DNA of 64,000 nt from Mactra quadrangularis. Its lineage: Eukaryota > Mollusca > Bivalvia > Venerida > Mactridae. Location: assembly GCA_025267735.1 (NCBI GenBank), contig CM046307.1:2465258-2529257 (forward strand), given 5' to 3'. Below, one piece after another: positions 44,301 to 57,992 of this stretch (the first letter of the stretch is position 1; every line of letters starts with the position of its first letter). Position numbers and translations under genes: made by a program. The notes below the pieces were generated by a model, which did no database searches, had not been told where the DNA came from, and was given only the letters and a program-made list of their open reading frames with translations.

Positions 44301-46432
44301 TTATTTGCCGAGCCTAATAAGCCTAATAAATCGCTGTTGTACTCCGAATGCCCTATCAGACTGTCCTACCATTGTGATAAACCATCATTTTGTCTTATAG
44401 TTTATTTTACAAATAACCACAAACATGATATGTTAATGCATCGTTGAGTAACCAAATCTCGCAAAAAGCTACATACTAGCAAATATATCTCGCCCGACAA
44501 ATAGATACCAAAGTCTACGCCTTAAGTTTTCTTGAACACCAGTCCCATGTTCAATCGTTATAAGCAAAATTATCAAATTAGCCAGACTATCTGCAATAGG
44601 TAATGTTCGCTAGCCGTATTTTTTTCCCCTTTAGTTCTGGACTTGGGGCTGGTGGGGATAAGGCGATGAGTGTTATCTACTAATCCTGCGAATAGATATC
44701 TAATTGTGGAAGAACATTGCACACAACTCCAGTTATAAACATTCTACCCAATTCCGTCATTTCTGACATTCTTTTGAACAAGAGAGCCAAAAGTGTAACC
44801 TTGTAAATAATCTCGTATGAGTGCATCAGATAGCCACTTGACGAGACGATAGTGTATCGTCCACGATGTTTGAGTATAATCCAATATTGAACTTATCACA
44901 TGATGTGATATGGCTCATTATCTTTACAATATTCTTGTACGGCGGTTTTCTCTCCCTCTGATCGATGTTTTAACAATCAACTGTTCAGTTTGAAACACAT
45001 GCTAATGTTGGAGTGAACGAACGTCGAGCGTCTCACAGCATCGCATGTATTATCGAAGTTTTTCTCGCATAAACGGATGAAATTAGCGATCTTCTTTAAA
45101 ACACGATTAATTTGTCCAATAACATTCGGCAGTATTGTAGGGAGTGTGCGTAAATTCTGTATAATCATATTGTTGTTTGTTTTTAATAGAGTTTGAGTCT
45201 AAAGCAGTTGACTTGTACGCTTTGAAAACAGTGACATCGTGCCGTTCGGAATACCTGTAAATTGTATTTTTTTCTAATACTTGTATTAGTTTTACTGATT
45301 TTACGGAGCGTTAACGTACATTGTATACTTTTTATATGTAAGTGATTTTAGTGGAATAATTATTTGAATTCAGCAGGTAAATGGCATTTCTTGTGAACAC
45401 TTATATAAAGGCAGGGAAAAGTTCTCCTTGGGCTCACCCTGTAAAGGTAACTATAATATTATTATAACGTAATCTTGATTATTTTTTATCAGTTGTGAAC
45501 TTTATAAACTGTTTAACATCTTGTTTAAATGTGATGTATTCATTTGTAGCAAATACTTTTATGTAATTACGCATCATATTCGCCATTTTGAAAAGTTGAA
45601 TATTTTTCTCATTCCAGTGTCTAAACTCATTTTATTCATCGCACCATACTCATATTAAGTTTGATAATATCTTGTTTGAATTGTTTAATGCACGTTCTGA
45701 CACTATACATGCGTTAGATGAATCACTCAAAGAGATAGTTCATGTATGTTTTACACAGAATAATCCCTGTACCTGTAAGGCCTTTCTTACAATTGTTTCA
45801 CGTAAGACGGAACTTCAGCATGTATCAAACAAAGTTGCTCGAGCTATCATCTTTGCTATCTATGATCACGATAATTATTTCATTTCAAGTTAATTTGGAA
45901 TCTATTTTCAACATCGTGTTTTTTTTCTTCTAATGTATAAGAATGGTGTTTGATACAATGGCTTTGCCGCCGCGACTGTATCAGTTAATTACTCGTTAAA
46001 GGGTTTCCTTGCTAGACTAAGAACAAAATTGTTCACTGTTGCTAAAACGAAGTTCTGTTTGAAAGAAAAAATACTTTTCTCCATGATATAATGAACTCAA
46101 TCACTGGCGTTAGTAAACTAATCTCTCACGGATATAAAGTAGTGGGCTCGAGCCCTGTAAGATAGTTGACAGATGCTACTGAGGGTTGTGCGTCTAGTAC
46201 TGTAACCTTATTAAGACTGCTGGTTACGTGAACTTGCGGGCGAGCTCATTAGGTTCTTCGTGTTTAAAATAGTTCGTAAAACACATTAGCGGCCAGCACA
46301 GTTCCTAGACGAAAACGCCATAACATGTATACATAAGGTTTTTACTCGGCATTGTGCCGGCCGCCTATGATCTAAAGCACAATTTTACCGACTTAAGACC
46401 AACGCTACTCATTTTCTTGTCGTATTTCGCTA
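44301..46432. other. AT-rich non-coding DNA
   Basis: About 2.1 kb without a supported gene. ORFs up to 73 codons show no domain. Confidence 0.5.
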
Positions 46433-46592
46433 AGTATGATGGCTGATTTATGCCATGTCGTATTTTCGTTTCTTCGCCGCGAAGAAACGAAAAAACGAAG
46501 GCACGACAAATCCATATTTTGTCGTATCTTCGTCTTTTCGTTTCTTCGCGGCGAAGAAAAAATACGACATGGCATAAATCAGCCACCATACT
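46433..46592. mobile_element. 160-bp near-palindromic MITE
   Basis: The ends AGTATGATGGCTGATTTATG and CATAAATCAGCCACCATACT are inverted over about 50 bp, continuing through CATGTCGTATTTTCGTTTCTTCG and CTTCGCGGCGAAG cores. CTA flanks both outer ends and may be a 3-bp target duplication. The small ORFs inside (lysine/arginine-rich) come from the palindrome. Confidence 0.7.
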
Positions 46593-49500
46593 CTAAGTAG
46601 TTTAGTATGAACGCATTGGCGACTTAAATTCTGTTGTATACACATTGTCACAAACAAACATTTAGCTTCTACCTCCCTCAAAGCTTTTACATAATGGACA
46701 AACGATGTATATTCAATGTTATAATTATTTTTGTGCGTTGTTATGGCAATTCTGAAACTCTTTGTTCCCTGGTGTTATTCTCAAGTTGTGACGTACACTT
46801 TACGTGAAATCAATAAGTGTTATTATTTATGATATATTTACTTGTCTACCTTTTGCTTCTAGTCGTAAATGATACACGTTAATGCAATTTTAAGTATGAA
46901 AATCAGTCAATACTTCAATGCGCCTTTGTTATAATTTTGAATGCGTTAGGTGCAATACTTAAGCATAGGCTTAAAGGTCAACCATGTTGGATTGTATTTT
47001 CTTCTAAGAAAAAGTGAGATAAAATTCTTGCTCCTAACTATCAGTATTTTTTTATCCGGGATTTGTTGGAGATTTTAAAATCCCCTGCATAAAAGCCCTG
47101 GCTCTAATATTTCATACGATATTTTACGGCTTGTATTATTTATTTAAATCCATTATAAAGCCTGCTACGCTGGAACAAATGGACTCAAACACTGAATATA
47201 GATATTGCTGCATAATTTAGCAGTTGCTCGGGTGATAATATATAAAAGTTTTCTATGAAATGACATACTGTATTGATCTCTTAGCACTTTGCTGTCGTCG
47301 TATACATTAGACCAGGTATAACTTAATAGAACATTTTATAGTTTAGAATTATGGCTGGTACAATTTAGAACAATGTGAAACTTTCTAAAAATATCGTTGA
47401 TATTACATTACAATGATTTTCATGTACATTATATTCATGTAATTATAATGTAATAACATAGCCCGGCTCTACTGAGTGTTATTGCTCTCCAGATCAGAAG
47501 GAAATACAGGAATGTATATATAATAATTGCTTGTATAATTTAGACAGTGTGGCTATACAATCGTAAATCCGTATTATGAACATGATATTGAAGGTCTGCA
47601 TTTTGATGGCAAGGTATTATCAAGGCTTATAATAGCATTTTGCTTACTTAAGAAAGAAGTATTGCACATAATGTTCTGTTTTTAACTTGCGACGAGTATT
47701 TGCATAAGAATTTGGGTTTAAATTTCTTAGAATAATCATTTTTAATCATTATAATGTGATCATTTTAGAAAATCTTACACGTGTTAAAGATATTATGGCA
47801 AAAACTGATTCATTGCGGATCATAAATTAATCAAATCCATATACGCAATGTTTTACCGAATTCTTCATTGCTTGGTTGACTAGTGTTAATTTGTGAGCAT
47901 GTATCTCGGGTATTTAAAGGCAAAACCTATATACATACACGTATATGAACAAGGTTATGAATATTTTTCATATATATTAATTGATGCGACGGTATTCTCC
48001 CAAATGCAAGTCTAGTCGATACTGAAGTAGGTATAAAAGCCAAAGTACATCAAAGTTCATCGAAATAAACAAGTTTAAGTTTATCGGCCTATTAAATATC
48101 ACAACAGAAGAGAAAATCGGTTACCAATGTATATAAATTTGTATGATGATTTTAGGCATAAAGGTTTGTTCTGTTCTGTTGTAATAAAACGACCGTAAAT
48201 TGGTCAATCGAAACCGAATAATACAGATATGAGAACTCCAAGCAAGTAGGTCATACGGCAATTGGATTGTTTTCGTAAGCTGAGGACACCCACGGGATCA
48301 AATTGCCACTGACAATCCGGTACGTTAAAAAACTGTGACGAATGGTACCCGGGGGACTTAACAAATTCAGACAAAAACAACGTCCTAAACTCAAACATTT
48401 ATGTTTGCTTGTTTGTTTTGATAGTATAAGATATGAACAAGCTAATGCAATTTATAAGCGTTTTGGTTAGTGAAAGGCTTGGAGCTGTTTTTAAAATCAA
48501 AGTTGTTCAGAGAGTCATCCGCTTAGCTACACTAAAATAAATTATGCAACAAATATTATCCATATCTAACCTTGAAATGCAGCGATATCTAAAACCAATT
48601 TTGCATTTCTAGCTTTAGCAAATTCAAAAAATTGCAACTTAAGGGCATGAAGGCAATAAATTACGCTTGGCGCTTTGATGTTTTTATTCTCAATATAATT
48701 ACGATACTAATTTAGAATTTAATAAGATTAATGTCACAGTTTTTATTAATAATTGATTACAGCTGTCATCCAAACATTTCAAATTATGTCTACTCGTGGT
48801 TTATGGTGAGGACATTTAATCCAAGCTTGTTCAAATGCTTGTTCAATAGACTGATATACCAAGTTATCGATATTTAATTCCATTTGTTTACTTTTATGGA
48901 AAACCAGTCTGAAAGTTATGTAAAAATGTTTTATTGTGTTAAATGATTGAAGATTGGAGCATGGAATTAAATATTTGTTCAAGAAAAAGCGATTCCGGGG
49001 ACTATTGAACACTATCGATTAGCCCATTGTTATTTTTGAATTTTCGAGTGCCACTTTACCATGTCTGTTGAAATATCATGGACAAAGATTGCTTCTGAAA
49101 GCATTCACTTCTCTATTGTTTGTTTGATTTTTGATTTTAGAGCAGTTTTTTTTGTACTGCATAGTTTTCTTAATAAAAACAGCGCTACTCTGAGAATTGT
49201 TCTCCACTATTGTTTATTTCCCCAAAAGAAATGTCCCTTTTCATATCAAATTTTAGATATAATCGTCTTTTTAGTACTCCAGCATCTTTTTTCTCCTACT
49301 CTTTATGGGTTTTCTATTGTTTTTCTTCCCATTTGCCCTGTCTGTAGTTCTGTCAATAATGGGATTATAAAACAGTAATTTCTGACGTGGTTCAAATTGT
49401 TCATCTTATTGTAGGCGTGTGGTCATACTGACCATAAAGTGAAACTACTGTTTACAAATCGAATAAAAAGTCTCTGCCCTAAGTTCATGGACAATTATTT

Positions 49501-50967
49501 TTTAGACTTTCGGAAATTTCGCCGAAAGGCTTAAGTAATTCCGCAAATCGAAATATATCGACGATAATGCCTGACCAGTTTAACCTGCGGAGTGATACAT
49601 GAGTCTCTGATTTACTACGCAGTCAATTTCTAGGCAATAAAAGTAGTTCCGTCATCCGACTCATCGTGGTTTCAATGATCAGTGACAGGTGTTTACTTAT
49701 ATTGATAAGCGGGTGGAAGGGGCCGCATTTTATGCCCTGCTCGGTTCGTACTTAAATCTAATGAGTAAGGAGTAATCATAAGTATGGATTTGTTAGGTTT
49801 CAATGTGCACGAATGTCTTTCTGTATTTTTCTGTATATAAATACTTTGATAAGACGACCAAGTCATAAAAACCGCTAGAAATTCTACTATTCTAATTCTG
49901 TCATTGCATTGCATACTTAGTTTTATATTACTGCATTACTGCTTAAAATAAGTGGTCCTTTTAAAAGTGATGTTTGGACACCTTTGGGAATGTATTAAGA
50001 GCCCTTTAAAGGTTATGTTTTGACACTTTAAGGAAAATGCCTGGTTAACGGTGGCGTTATGTTATACTGTTCAGGACCCTAATTTTCAAAATCGCATAAA
50101 TAAAAACAAATGTAAAATTAAGTTGAACTGTGAATAACATAGGTCAGATAAACTTGAAGTATAAAAAGTCAATGAAAAACAATACAAAAAACCCAACACA
50201 ATATACACAAACAAATAAAAAACTTCAATAAAGGACTTTCAGGCAGTGCGGTTGGTTCTCAGGTGGCACTATATAACATCATGTGTGATAAATTTTAATT
50301 TAGTATTGTGTAATTGTATATGTTTATGGTGGAGTTTTTTTCTTATTATTTTTATTATTGATATTATTAGTGTTTTTGTGCAACGTCATTGAATGTATGT
50401 AATATAGAAATGGGCGTTTAATCAAAAGAAGAAGTTTAAGTTTTACTAAATTTTAAAGCAAATTTATGTAATATACATGCACCTAAGGTTTGAATCATTT
50501 GTAAAAACCAATTAATGCTGATTCTGCTCAGATTCTTTATGTATCGGTATATGTGAATCAGTACATGTACAATGTATTTCCTGAATTAAGATTTTGTACA
50601 AGAACTTTTGGTAGGCACTGTATATGTACCTATATGTAACAATATTAATCCAAATATTATTTTTGTCTAAAAACATGTTTAGTTTGTCATGTAGGATGCG
50701 CTCAATCGTTTTAAAAATAATTATTTATGAACTGTACTCCTATCAACTTGTAACTCCAGCCGATGTCAAAAAGACATTGGTGTAGCATAATGGCATTGAT
50801 TAAAACCAAAAAACCTAAAAAGTCGTTACTAAGATAATTCAATATGAAGCCATAAGCAATGTATACGAGAGACATATAAACTGTAACTTTGTGTATAACG
50901 ATTATCTTAATAACAATCACGTATCGTATGACCTCGAGTTGACTTACATGTAGTTCTTCTCTAATCA
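46593..50967. other. AT-rich non-coding DNA
   Basis: About 4.4 kb with no supported gene. At about 50606-50630, GAACTTTTGGTAGGCACTGT followed by ATA matches a Tc1-like terminus seen at 24472, but no partner end was found. Confidence 0.5.
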
Positions 50968-51015
50968 CATGCGACAGTGGTAGTGCGCGGTGGTCGCTGG
51001 TTTGATATCTGGCCG
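50968..51015 (+). repeat. tRNA-like fragment
   Basis: GCGACAGTGGTAGTGCGCGG and GCTGGTTTGATATCTGGCC resemble degraded A and B box regions. No body was matched. Confidence 0.3.
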
Positions 51016-51458
51016 TGGCTGGTTATTCTGTTAATTCAATATCTAATGTCGATTTTCTTTGTATGAGGAAAACTGTAAGGATATTGTGGCTTGCTAAACG
51101 AGTACTAGTAAAGTACACTTATTCAAGAGAATTGGTTTGGTGAATTGTCCGTCGCAGATTCCATTTGACAAATGGCATAAAAAAGAAAGAATACATATGA
51201 GTTTTAATTCAGTAATTTAGAAACTGTACCATAATCTTCTTAGCAAGTTGAACTTGAAGACTGAGGATTTTTAAGCTGCAAGGTAAGTTTGTCTAATAAG
51301 TTAAATGGCTTCCTACAAAATGAAAGAGTGTAGCTTTTGTTTTCAGGGATTAAATAATTGACACAGCAAAAGTCTAATGAATGCATATGTTTATTTGTCG
51401 TGGTTTTGTCTCATTGTGAGTATACTGGATTCGAAGTGTAACAACACAGAATCCTGCT
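51016..51458. other. AT-rich non-coding DNA
   Basis: No gene is recognised. Confidence 0.4.
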
Positions 51459-51771
51459 GCCTGTTCAATTACCCTAAACGTTCCAAAACGTTCCGTAACA
51501 ATACATTCGGAACTCCTCGGCCATTCGCTGCGAATAATCTCGGACATATTTAGACGCTATTTTGAAACTACCGGTCTTGAAGTAAACAAATATACGATTG
51601 TTTAGGCAATGAGTGATGTTTCGTTTTTAGTCCGTAAATTTTAAAACATCAGTCATTGCCTAAACGATCGTATATTTGTTTATTAGATTAGATTATTCGC
51701 AGCGAATGGCCGAGGAGTTCCGAATGTATCGTTACGGAACGTTTTGCAACGTTTAGGGTAATTGAACAGGC
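51459..51771. mobile_element. Foldback MITE, family E, copy 2
   Basis: This 313-bp element has about 80-bp inverted ends. The left begins GCCTGTTCAATTACCCTAAA and the right ends TTTAGGGTAATTGAACAGGC, including AATACATTCGGAACTCCTCG and its complement. A second inner inverted pair, TTTAGGCAATGAGTGATG and CATCAGTCATTGCCTAAA, makes almost the whole element fold back. No clear target duplication is visible. It is related to 31365-31563. Confidence 0.8.
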
Positions 51772-52759
51772 TACTGTATCAATGATATGACGATATCATT
51801 GATAGCTGGTTACAGTATGGGCCAATGATGGCGTGCCTGATTAACACGTGATTGTGTTGCGGCTCAATAACCCGCAGGAGAATGAGTGAGTTGTTGTATC
51901 CCAGCTTTCATAGAAATTAGACGAAACTTAGCTGTAATGCGATTCAGATGTTTCATAATAATTTAATTATTTAGATTAATAGGTTAGTTTCATTACACCC
52001 TGTCAATGGACAGAGGTGTGACACCAATAGTGCTAATCTAAAATTCGACCAGTCGGGTTCCACTTTTGATTGCAATAGATAAATATTAACTATACAAATT
52101 ATACCGACGAACTTCATTATAGAGAGAGAAGAGCTGATAAACTGCGTACAATCAAATAAACAAAAATCCAGCAAACCGAAAGTTTTTTTTCTTTTCTTAA
52201 TAATTGTGTATGGAGATTTTCTTGGCAGAGTAAAAAGAAATAAGAGATATTTTAAATCCCACATGACAGAGATTGTTAATGTGTTTATAAAGTCAACAAG
52301 CGGGGGAGTTGTTAGGTCGCCATTCTAGTAAAACTATTGAACAGACGACCATTAGCCTTGAATCTCTACAATAAAGGTGTTGTTAATCATATTTTCTGGC
52401 ACTGTTGAAATATTGGAGGCAACTGGTCAATGTCGTATCGTGGAAAAAAAGATAAAATACTCACTAACTGTTATACGTTACTATTTTAGCTCTCATGCAT
52501 TTATATATCATTTTACTACTAGTTATAGAGTTAAATACAGTTCAGCATAGATGCCCGACTCGGTTCACAAACAGAACACTTTAATGCATGTATACATAAG
52601 ACTCAGAACCTTGTCGGTCGTTACAAGTACAAACACTTGTATTATATCTATTCCTTATGATTTTTTTGTAGAATGTTCTAACAATTTTGTCAATTCTTAT
52701 CGTAATCACGTGTAATTCTAAAACAAATATATTGCCACCTCTAACAATATTCGTCCCCA
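51772..52759. other. AT-rich non-coding DNA
   Basis: About 1 kb with no supported gene. Confidence 0.5.
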
Positions 52760-53525
52760 TCAACACCAGCAGAGTCACAGCCAAACAACAACTTTGTTAT
52801 ATCAACAGGCATCTGTCAACAACATCCATCTAACCTAGACCACCATCTAACAAAATCTGCCACCAAAACTTTAACATACTCCAACAACAGTCACCTTTCA
52901 AGAACATACTTTTTACTTAAAGATGCCTTCAGTTATCAACGGCCTCCTCTTTATTGAACAACCACCCTAAACGAATAGCTTTATCTCAACAACATTACAT
53001 GGTTTATTACATATAATTTCTTTGGCTGATAAACCCAAAAGAAAACAAGACATATACATATTTACATGTTACAAAACAAACATAAAAGACGTACAATATG
53101 AAACATGGGAAAGGTACATGTGTATGGTACCATATTTGAACGATGGACGCACACACAATACAAGGAAATACGTTTCCATGTTTCCACGTGTTGGTGTTAT
53201 ACCTTACCAGCACTAGCTATTTTAGTTCGTATCGCTCAATGTGCGTCCATCGTCCAAAAACTTGTATGTCATGCAAAAAGTACATTGACATTAACGCCCA
53301 TAAAAAACGATACAATAATGTTCAATCTATAGCATTCATTTCCAAAAATCAAATTAACCATCGACAGTCATCTTTAAACAACTGTTTCTCAAACGACAAC
53401 TTACTCTCAAACAATAGTCCCTTTCTGAAAGTATCTACCTAAAGACAAGTGTCTCCACAATTTGTTCTCCATTTTGTATAGCATTTACTCGTACACAACT
53501 GTCACCATCTTTAAACAGTCTATAG
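52760..53525. repeat. Degenerate CAAC-rich tandem repeat region
   Basis: Motifs such as CAACAACAGTCACCTTTCAA, ACAACTGTCACCATCTTTAA and CGACAGTCATCTTTAAACAA recur irregularly every 30-40 bases, as in an ancient minisatellite. The strand is strongly C/A biased. Overlapping ORFs of 64-99 codons here have no domain. Confidence 0.4.
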
Positions 53526-53539
53526 AGTATTAATTTTGC

Positions 53540-53822
53540 GCCCGCCCGGCTTGCTCTGTCGATAGCGTCAGGTCTACTAAGGGGTCGTAAGATCGATTCT
53601 CGGCCGAGGCATACTTTCGTAGAACTTGGTCATGAAATAGTTTTCTATGGCCATTCTCCCTCCTACCACTGATTCTAAATTATGTAAGGTATCACATACT
53701 GACGGAAGTATGCCCCTAGCAGTTGGTCAACAGATAAATCCAGAGATTTAGCCTTTCCAGGAACAGTGAGTAGATGGAGTGACCGCAGTGATATAACCTA
53801 TACAATATGTTGCTACGGCGGT
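53540..53822 (+). mobile_element. tRNA-derived SINE, family A, copy 2
   Basis: The head GCCCGCCCGGCTTGCTCTGT and GTAAGATCGATTCTCGGCCG mirror the tRNA-like head of 25200-25489 with mutated A and B boxes. The body shares CATACTTTCGTAGAACTTGG, CTGATTCTAAAT, CTGACGGAAGTATG, AAATCCAGAGATTTAGCCTT and the end GTTGCTACGGCG. Confidence 0.8.
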
Positions 53823-54319
53823 AACCCCCATTAAAAATTGCACCATTCTATGAATAGAAGTTTCATATTATGATACATATCCGGCGTTCCATAGACATAC
53901 AATCTATTAAATGTTCCGCTTGATTGGTTTTGACGTCATTGATCTTCCTACTCAAACTAATTTAGAATTAATCAATTTTGATTTAAGGTTCATTTAACTT
54001 TAACCAATCCATCCGACAACAACAAAATTAGTATGAAATAAATTGTGATTCTTTATTTCTTATCAATAGTCGATGGTTTATACGATCTTTGAGATAAAGG
54101 AGATATATACGAGGTGGTAGCTCAACATCAATCTGAAACCGATCATTAATGTTGTGATAGAGTTTGAATATGGTTGATTTAGTGCTTGACGTTTTATAAA
54201 AAAAACTTCTAAGATTTAGTGCTTAAAATCTATGGTGTTTCTTATGCATCAGTCCCATAAAATCGTGGCTTGTTGCGGACCCGTACATGCAGACAGTCGC
54301 AGGCCGTGGGAAGCCTGGC
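53823..54319. other. Non-coding DNA upstream of the LINE target site
   Basis: About 500 bp. The last 80 bases are more GC-rich than the surroundings and resume after the LINE at 59239, so they form one interrupted host segment. Confidence 0.5.
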
Positions 54320-54328
54320 GTATTTAGG
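54320..54328. repeat. LINE target-site duplication, 3'-side copy
   Basis: GTATTTAGG abuts the LINE 3' tail and is repeated exactly at 59239-59247 next to the 5' end. Confidence 0.8.
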
Positions 54329-54485
54329 TTTACAGTTTACAGTTTATTTCATATAGTACATATGGCCTCCGGCCCATATACATGAATATACAACATACAA
54401 AGAAAGTGGATATACAAGATACATAATATCAGACATAATATATATAAAAACAATTTACATCTTAATCCATGAGTTATGTTGTTTG

Positions 54486-57400
54486 CTACTGAAAGGACGA
54501 CAAAAAATGCTTTCTTCTTTCAAATGCATAAAATATGTACATAGCTAGATTTCTTAACACAGATTCTCTTACACTGTTCATCAAAGCAATGAATTTATCA
54601 ACGTTTGGGTTTTCTATATAAATTTCAGGAAGATAAGTACATCGTATTTCTGTATATAAAGGACAAATCATGATAAAATGAAACTCATCTTCAATACAAG
54701 AATCACAGTACGGACAGAAACGGAATTCTCTATCAATATTATATTGCCTTGCATGCTCTATCATTAAATTGTGAGACGAACTTCTAAAACTTGCTAAAGC
54801 TTTCCTAAATTTGTTAATATCAATCACCTCAACATATTTTTCCATTTCATATTTGTTTTTAAATGAGGAATAATAATATAATTTAGAATTTGTTAAACAT
54901 GCTGCCTTCCAGACTTGAGTATTTTGATCCTTCAATCTTTGAGTGTATTGTAACAAAAATAATTTAGGATTGGAAACATTTTGGCTTTCCCATACATAGC
55001 CAAAACCATTAGAAAATAAGTTTAACCTAACTTCAGATACCCAATTCTTATAACCAATACTATCATAGTAATACAACATTTCATAACATAGTCTTACATA
55101 TCTCTGCTTAGGCATACTTAAAATACGGATCCAATACTTAATACAACGTTTAAAAGCAAAAATATACATAGGAAACCTACCCAAGTCACCTAACACTGCA
55201 TCATTACATGACTTTATACTAACATTCAAAAATCTTTTACAGGCATATAAATGTACAATCTCGATATATTTTGGTTTAAAAAGACCCCACAGTTCACTTC
55301 CGTATAACATAATTGGAACAATTTTGACATCAAAGATCTTGAAAAACATATGATAAGGTAAACATCCTAGTTGCTTTAAACATTGAAATACATGCATAAA
55401 CACCTTTTTAGCTTTTAAACTATTAGATTCTGCCATTTTATATAAAGATAATGTCCTTGAAAAATATAAACCAACATAAGTAAAACCATTTACTATTTCT
55501 AATGGTTGACCCCCGTAAACCCAGTGTTCATTTCTACTTAATTGTCCACCCCTTTTAAATACCAATACCTTTGTCTTTAAAATATTGACACAAAGTTTAC
55601 TTGTAAAACAGAATTCATGAAGGATATTAAGTTGTTTTTGTAACCCAGATTTAGTATCAGCAATGAGAGCAATGTCATCAGCAAACATTAATAAAAATAT
55701 TTCAACAATATCAGGAAATAATTGAATACCACGCGTACCCTTCTGCAAAAGCAGTGTATACAGTTCATTTATAAACATAACAAATAAAATAGGACTTAAG
55801 GTACAACCTTGACGTAAACCAACTGGACATTGGAAACTATTAGTAATGCCAATATTGGTTTTTACATTTGCTTTTACTGATATATATATAGATTGTATAG
55901 CTTGGTACAATTTACCTTTAACACCATTATGCCTTAAAACATTATACAAAATTGAACGATCGACAGAATCAAATGCCTTTTGAAAATCTATAAAGGCAAC
56001 ATAAACAGGTTTACCTTTTTTCATTAAATATTTGTTAACAATAGAATAAAGGACATATGCATTATCAATAGTACTGTATCCTGATCGGAAGCCAGCTTGT
56101 GCTTCTGATAATTTATTATATGCATTTACATAAAATGTTAATCTTTTTGTAATAATAGATATATATACTTTACTAAGAACGTCTACTAAAGCAATACCTC
56201 TATAATTATTCGGGTTATTTACATTTCCCTTTTTTAAAAGTGGTATTATTACAATTTGAGTCCATTTATCTGGGAACTCACCAGTAGAGAAAAGTCTATT
56301 AAAAAGTTTACAAATGTATGGTAATAAAACATGTAAGCCATAATTCAAATGTTTTGGTATCAAATTTCCACCAGTAGCTTTATCCAAACTTAATGATTTT
56401 ATTGATTCAATAATTTCATCATAGGTGATGTCAGAATTAAAAATAACATTTTCTATTTCATCGATATCAGATGAATCATCAATATTAGGAATAGGTACAT
56501 GTGCATGATTTACATTATTGTCATTTATATCATTGGCAAATAAACTACTAAAATGATCATACCAAGTATCAAGAGGTATTTGATCATTAGTACTATGTTT
56601 CTTACTAAGCTTTTTAATTTCACGCCAAAATAGTTTTTGGTTTTTTATAGACAAATTTATTTTTTCAATACATTTTTTATCATAAGTGTATCGTTTATGT
56701 TTGCATATTACTTTATAGTTTTCTTTACTGCTAATATACATATTCAAATTTTGGGAACATCGGTTTGATCTAAATCTATGGAGTAACTTTCTTGAATTAG
56801 CTTTTGCTAATTTACATTCAGAATCAAACCATGGGCGATTGCATTTAGGTTTATACTTTTTAGATAAGACTTTATATGAATCACTACTGTTCAATATTAC
56901 AGCTTCAAATTCATCCACAACTAAATTTATATTACATGTATCATCATTTAACATGTCATCTAAAGAACTAAAACAGCCACTTAAAATACTATTTGTTAAA
57001 CATTCATTGTACTCCGACTTATTATCATCATTTAAATCAAATCTAATGCTAGGTGTATCATCCATCTGTACATCGTGATTTAATACATTATGAATACTAA
57101 TAAACAATAAAATTGGAAGATGACAACTCTCAGTATATGTTAAAATTTCAAAATGTTTTACAATATCAAATAATGGTTTAGATACAATGAAATAATCTAT
57201 AACACTACAACCATTGTTGTTTATAAAAGTACTGCCACAACTATCAGGGCCAAAACGACCATTAACTATATAACATGAAAATGTTTTACAAAATGTTAAT
57301 AAATCTCTACCAAATTTATTCAATTTATTGTCTGTTGAATTCCTATTCATTTCAATCTTATTGTCTATGATTTCACTAAATTCAGCAAATTCTGGAATGT

Positions 57401-57992
57401 CTTAATCTACAATAGTAAAATCAGTATCATTTGCAGTCCGAGCATTTAGATCTCCATTTAACATAATACATTTGTCAATAAAATTATTAGTTACAATAAG
57501 ATGCTCTAGAGCTTCAAAACAAGACATATCAGTATAGTTATAAAATGGTGAATTTTCTGGTGGTATATATAAACAAACATACAGAACATCCTCCTCCAGA
57601 CCAAATAACATCTTGTCTATAATTAAAACAACACCATATTCAAAACTTTCACATACTCGTTTAACATAGGTTGATATATTATTTTTTACAATAACAGTAA
57701 CTCCACCCATTGGTCTACCACCAACCAGTGATAATTTGGCATTGCATGAATAAATGACATGGTTTGTAAAATATTTGCTATAATTATCTTGATCAACCTC
57801 CCAAGTTTCTTGAAAACCCACAATATCATACAAATTAGAAATATTTTGAAGATCAAATGTACACAGTTTAGAACTCAAACCCTCAACATTCCAACTACAT
57901 ATACGTTTTACTTCATACAAGTGTTGTTGTTTAATGTCTTTATGACCATCATTAATAAATCCCGTGTGCTGTATTGGGCTTCGGCCATCACC
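54486..57992 (-). CDS. LINE ORF2: AP-type endonuclease and reverse transcriptase (one stop)
   Basis: It would nick target DNA and copy the element RNA at the nick. The endonuclease (EEP family) begins at about 57900 with SWNVEGL, then QETW and LNGDLNAR. A TAA at 57402-57404 interrupts it; the frame resumes at once and completes the domain (GCSVIDYFIVS). From the ATG at 57350 a 954-codon open stretch holds reverse transcriptase: AFIDFQKAFDSVD, GLRQGCTLSPILF, and FADD near residue 556. A C-terminal zinc-like motif, CPYCDSC...EFHFIMICPLY, is near residue 895. The frame is the same as ORF1 and contains no ATG between the ORF1 stop and the endonuclease core, so initiation is unclear. The endonuclease has SCH where the family usually has SDH. 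The single stop probably inactivates this copy. Confidence 0.92.
57402..57404 (-). other. In-frame premature stop inside ORF2 endonuclease
   Basis: The minus strand reads GTA GAT TAA GAC ATT. Reading on both sides stays in one frame and rejoins conserved endonuclease sequence, so this is a point nonsense change, not a frameshift. Confidence 0.85.

Noticed and set aside
46365..46681. Lysine/arginine-rich ORFs with repeated FFAAKKRK
   Set aside because: They are produced by the two arms of the 160-bp palindromic MITE.
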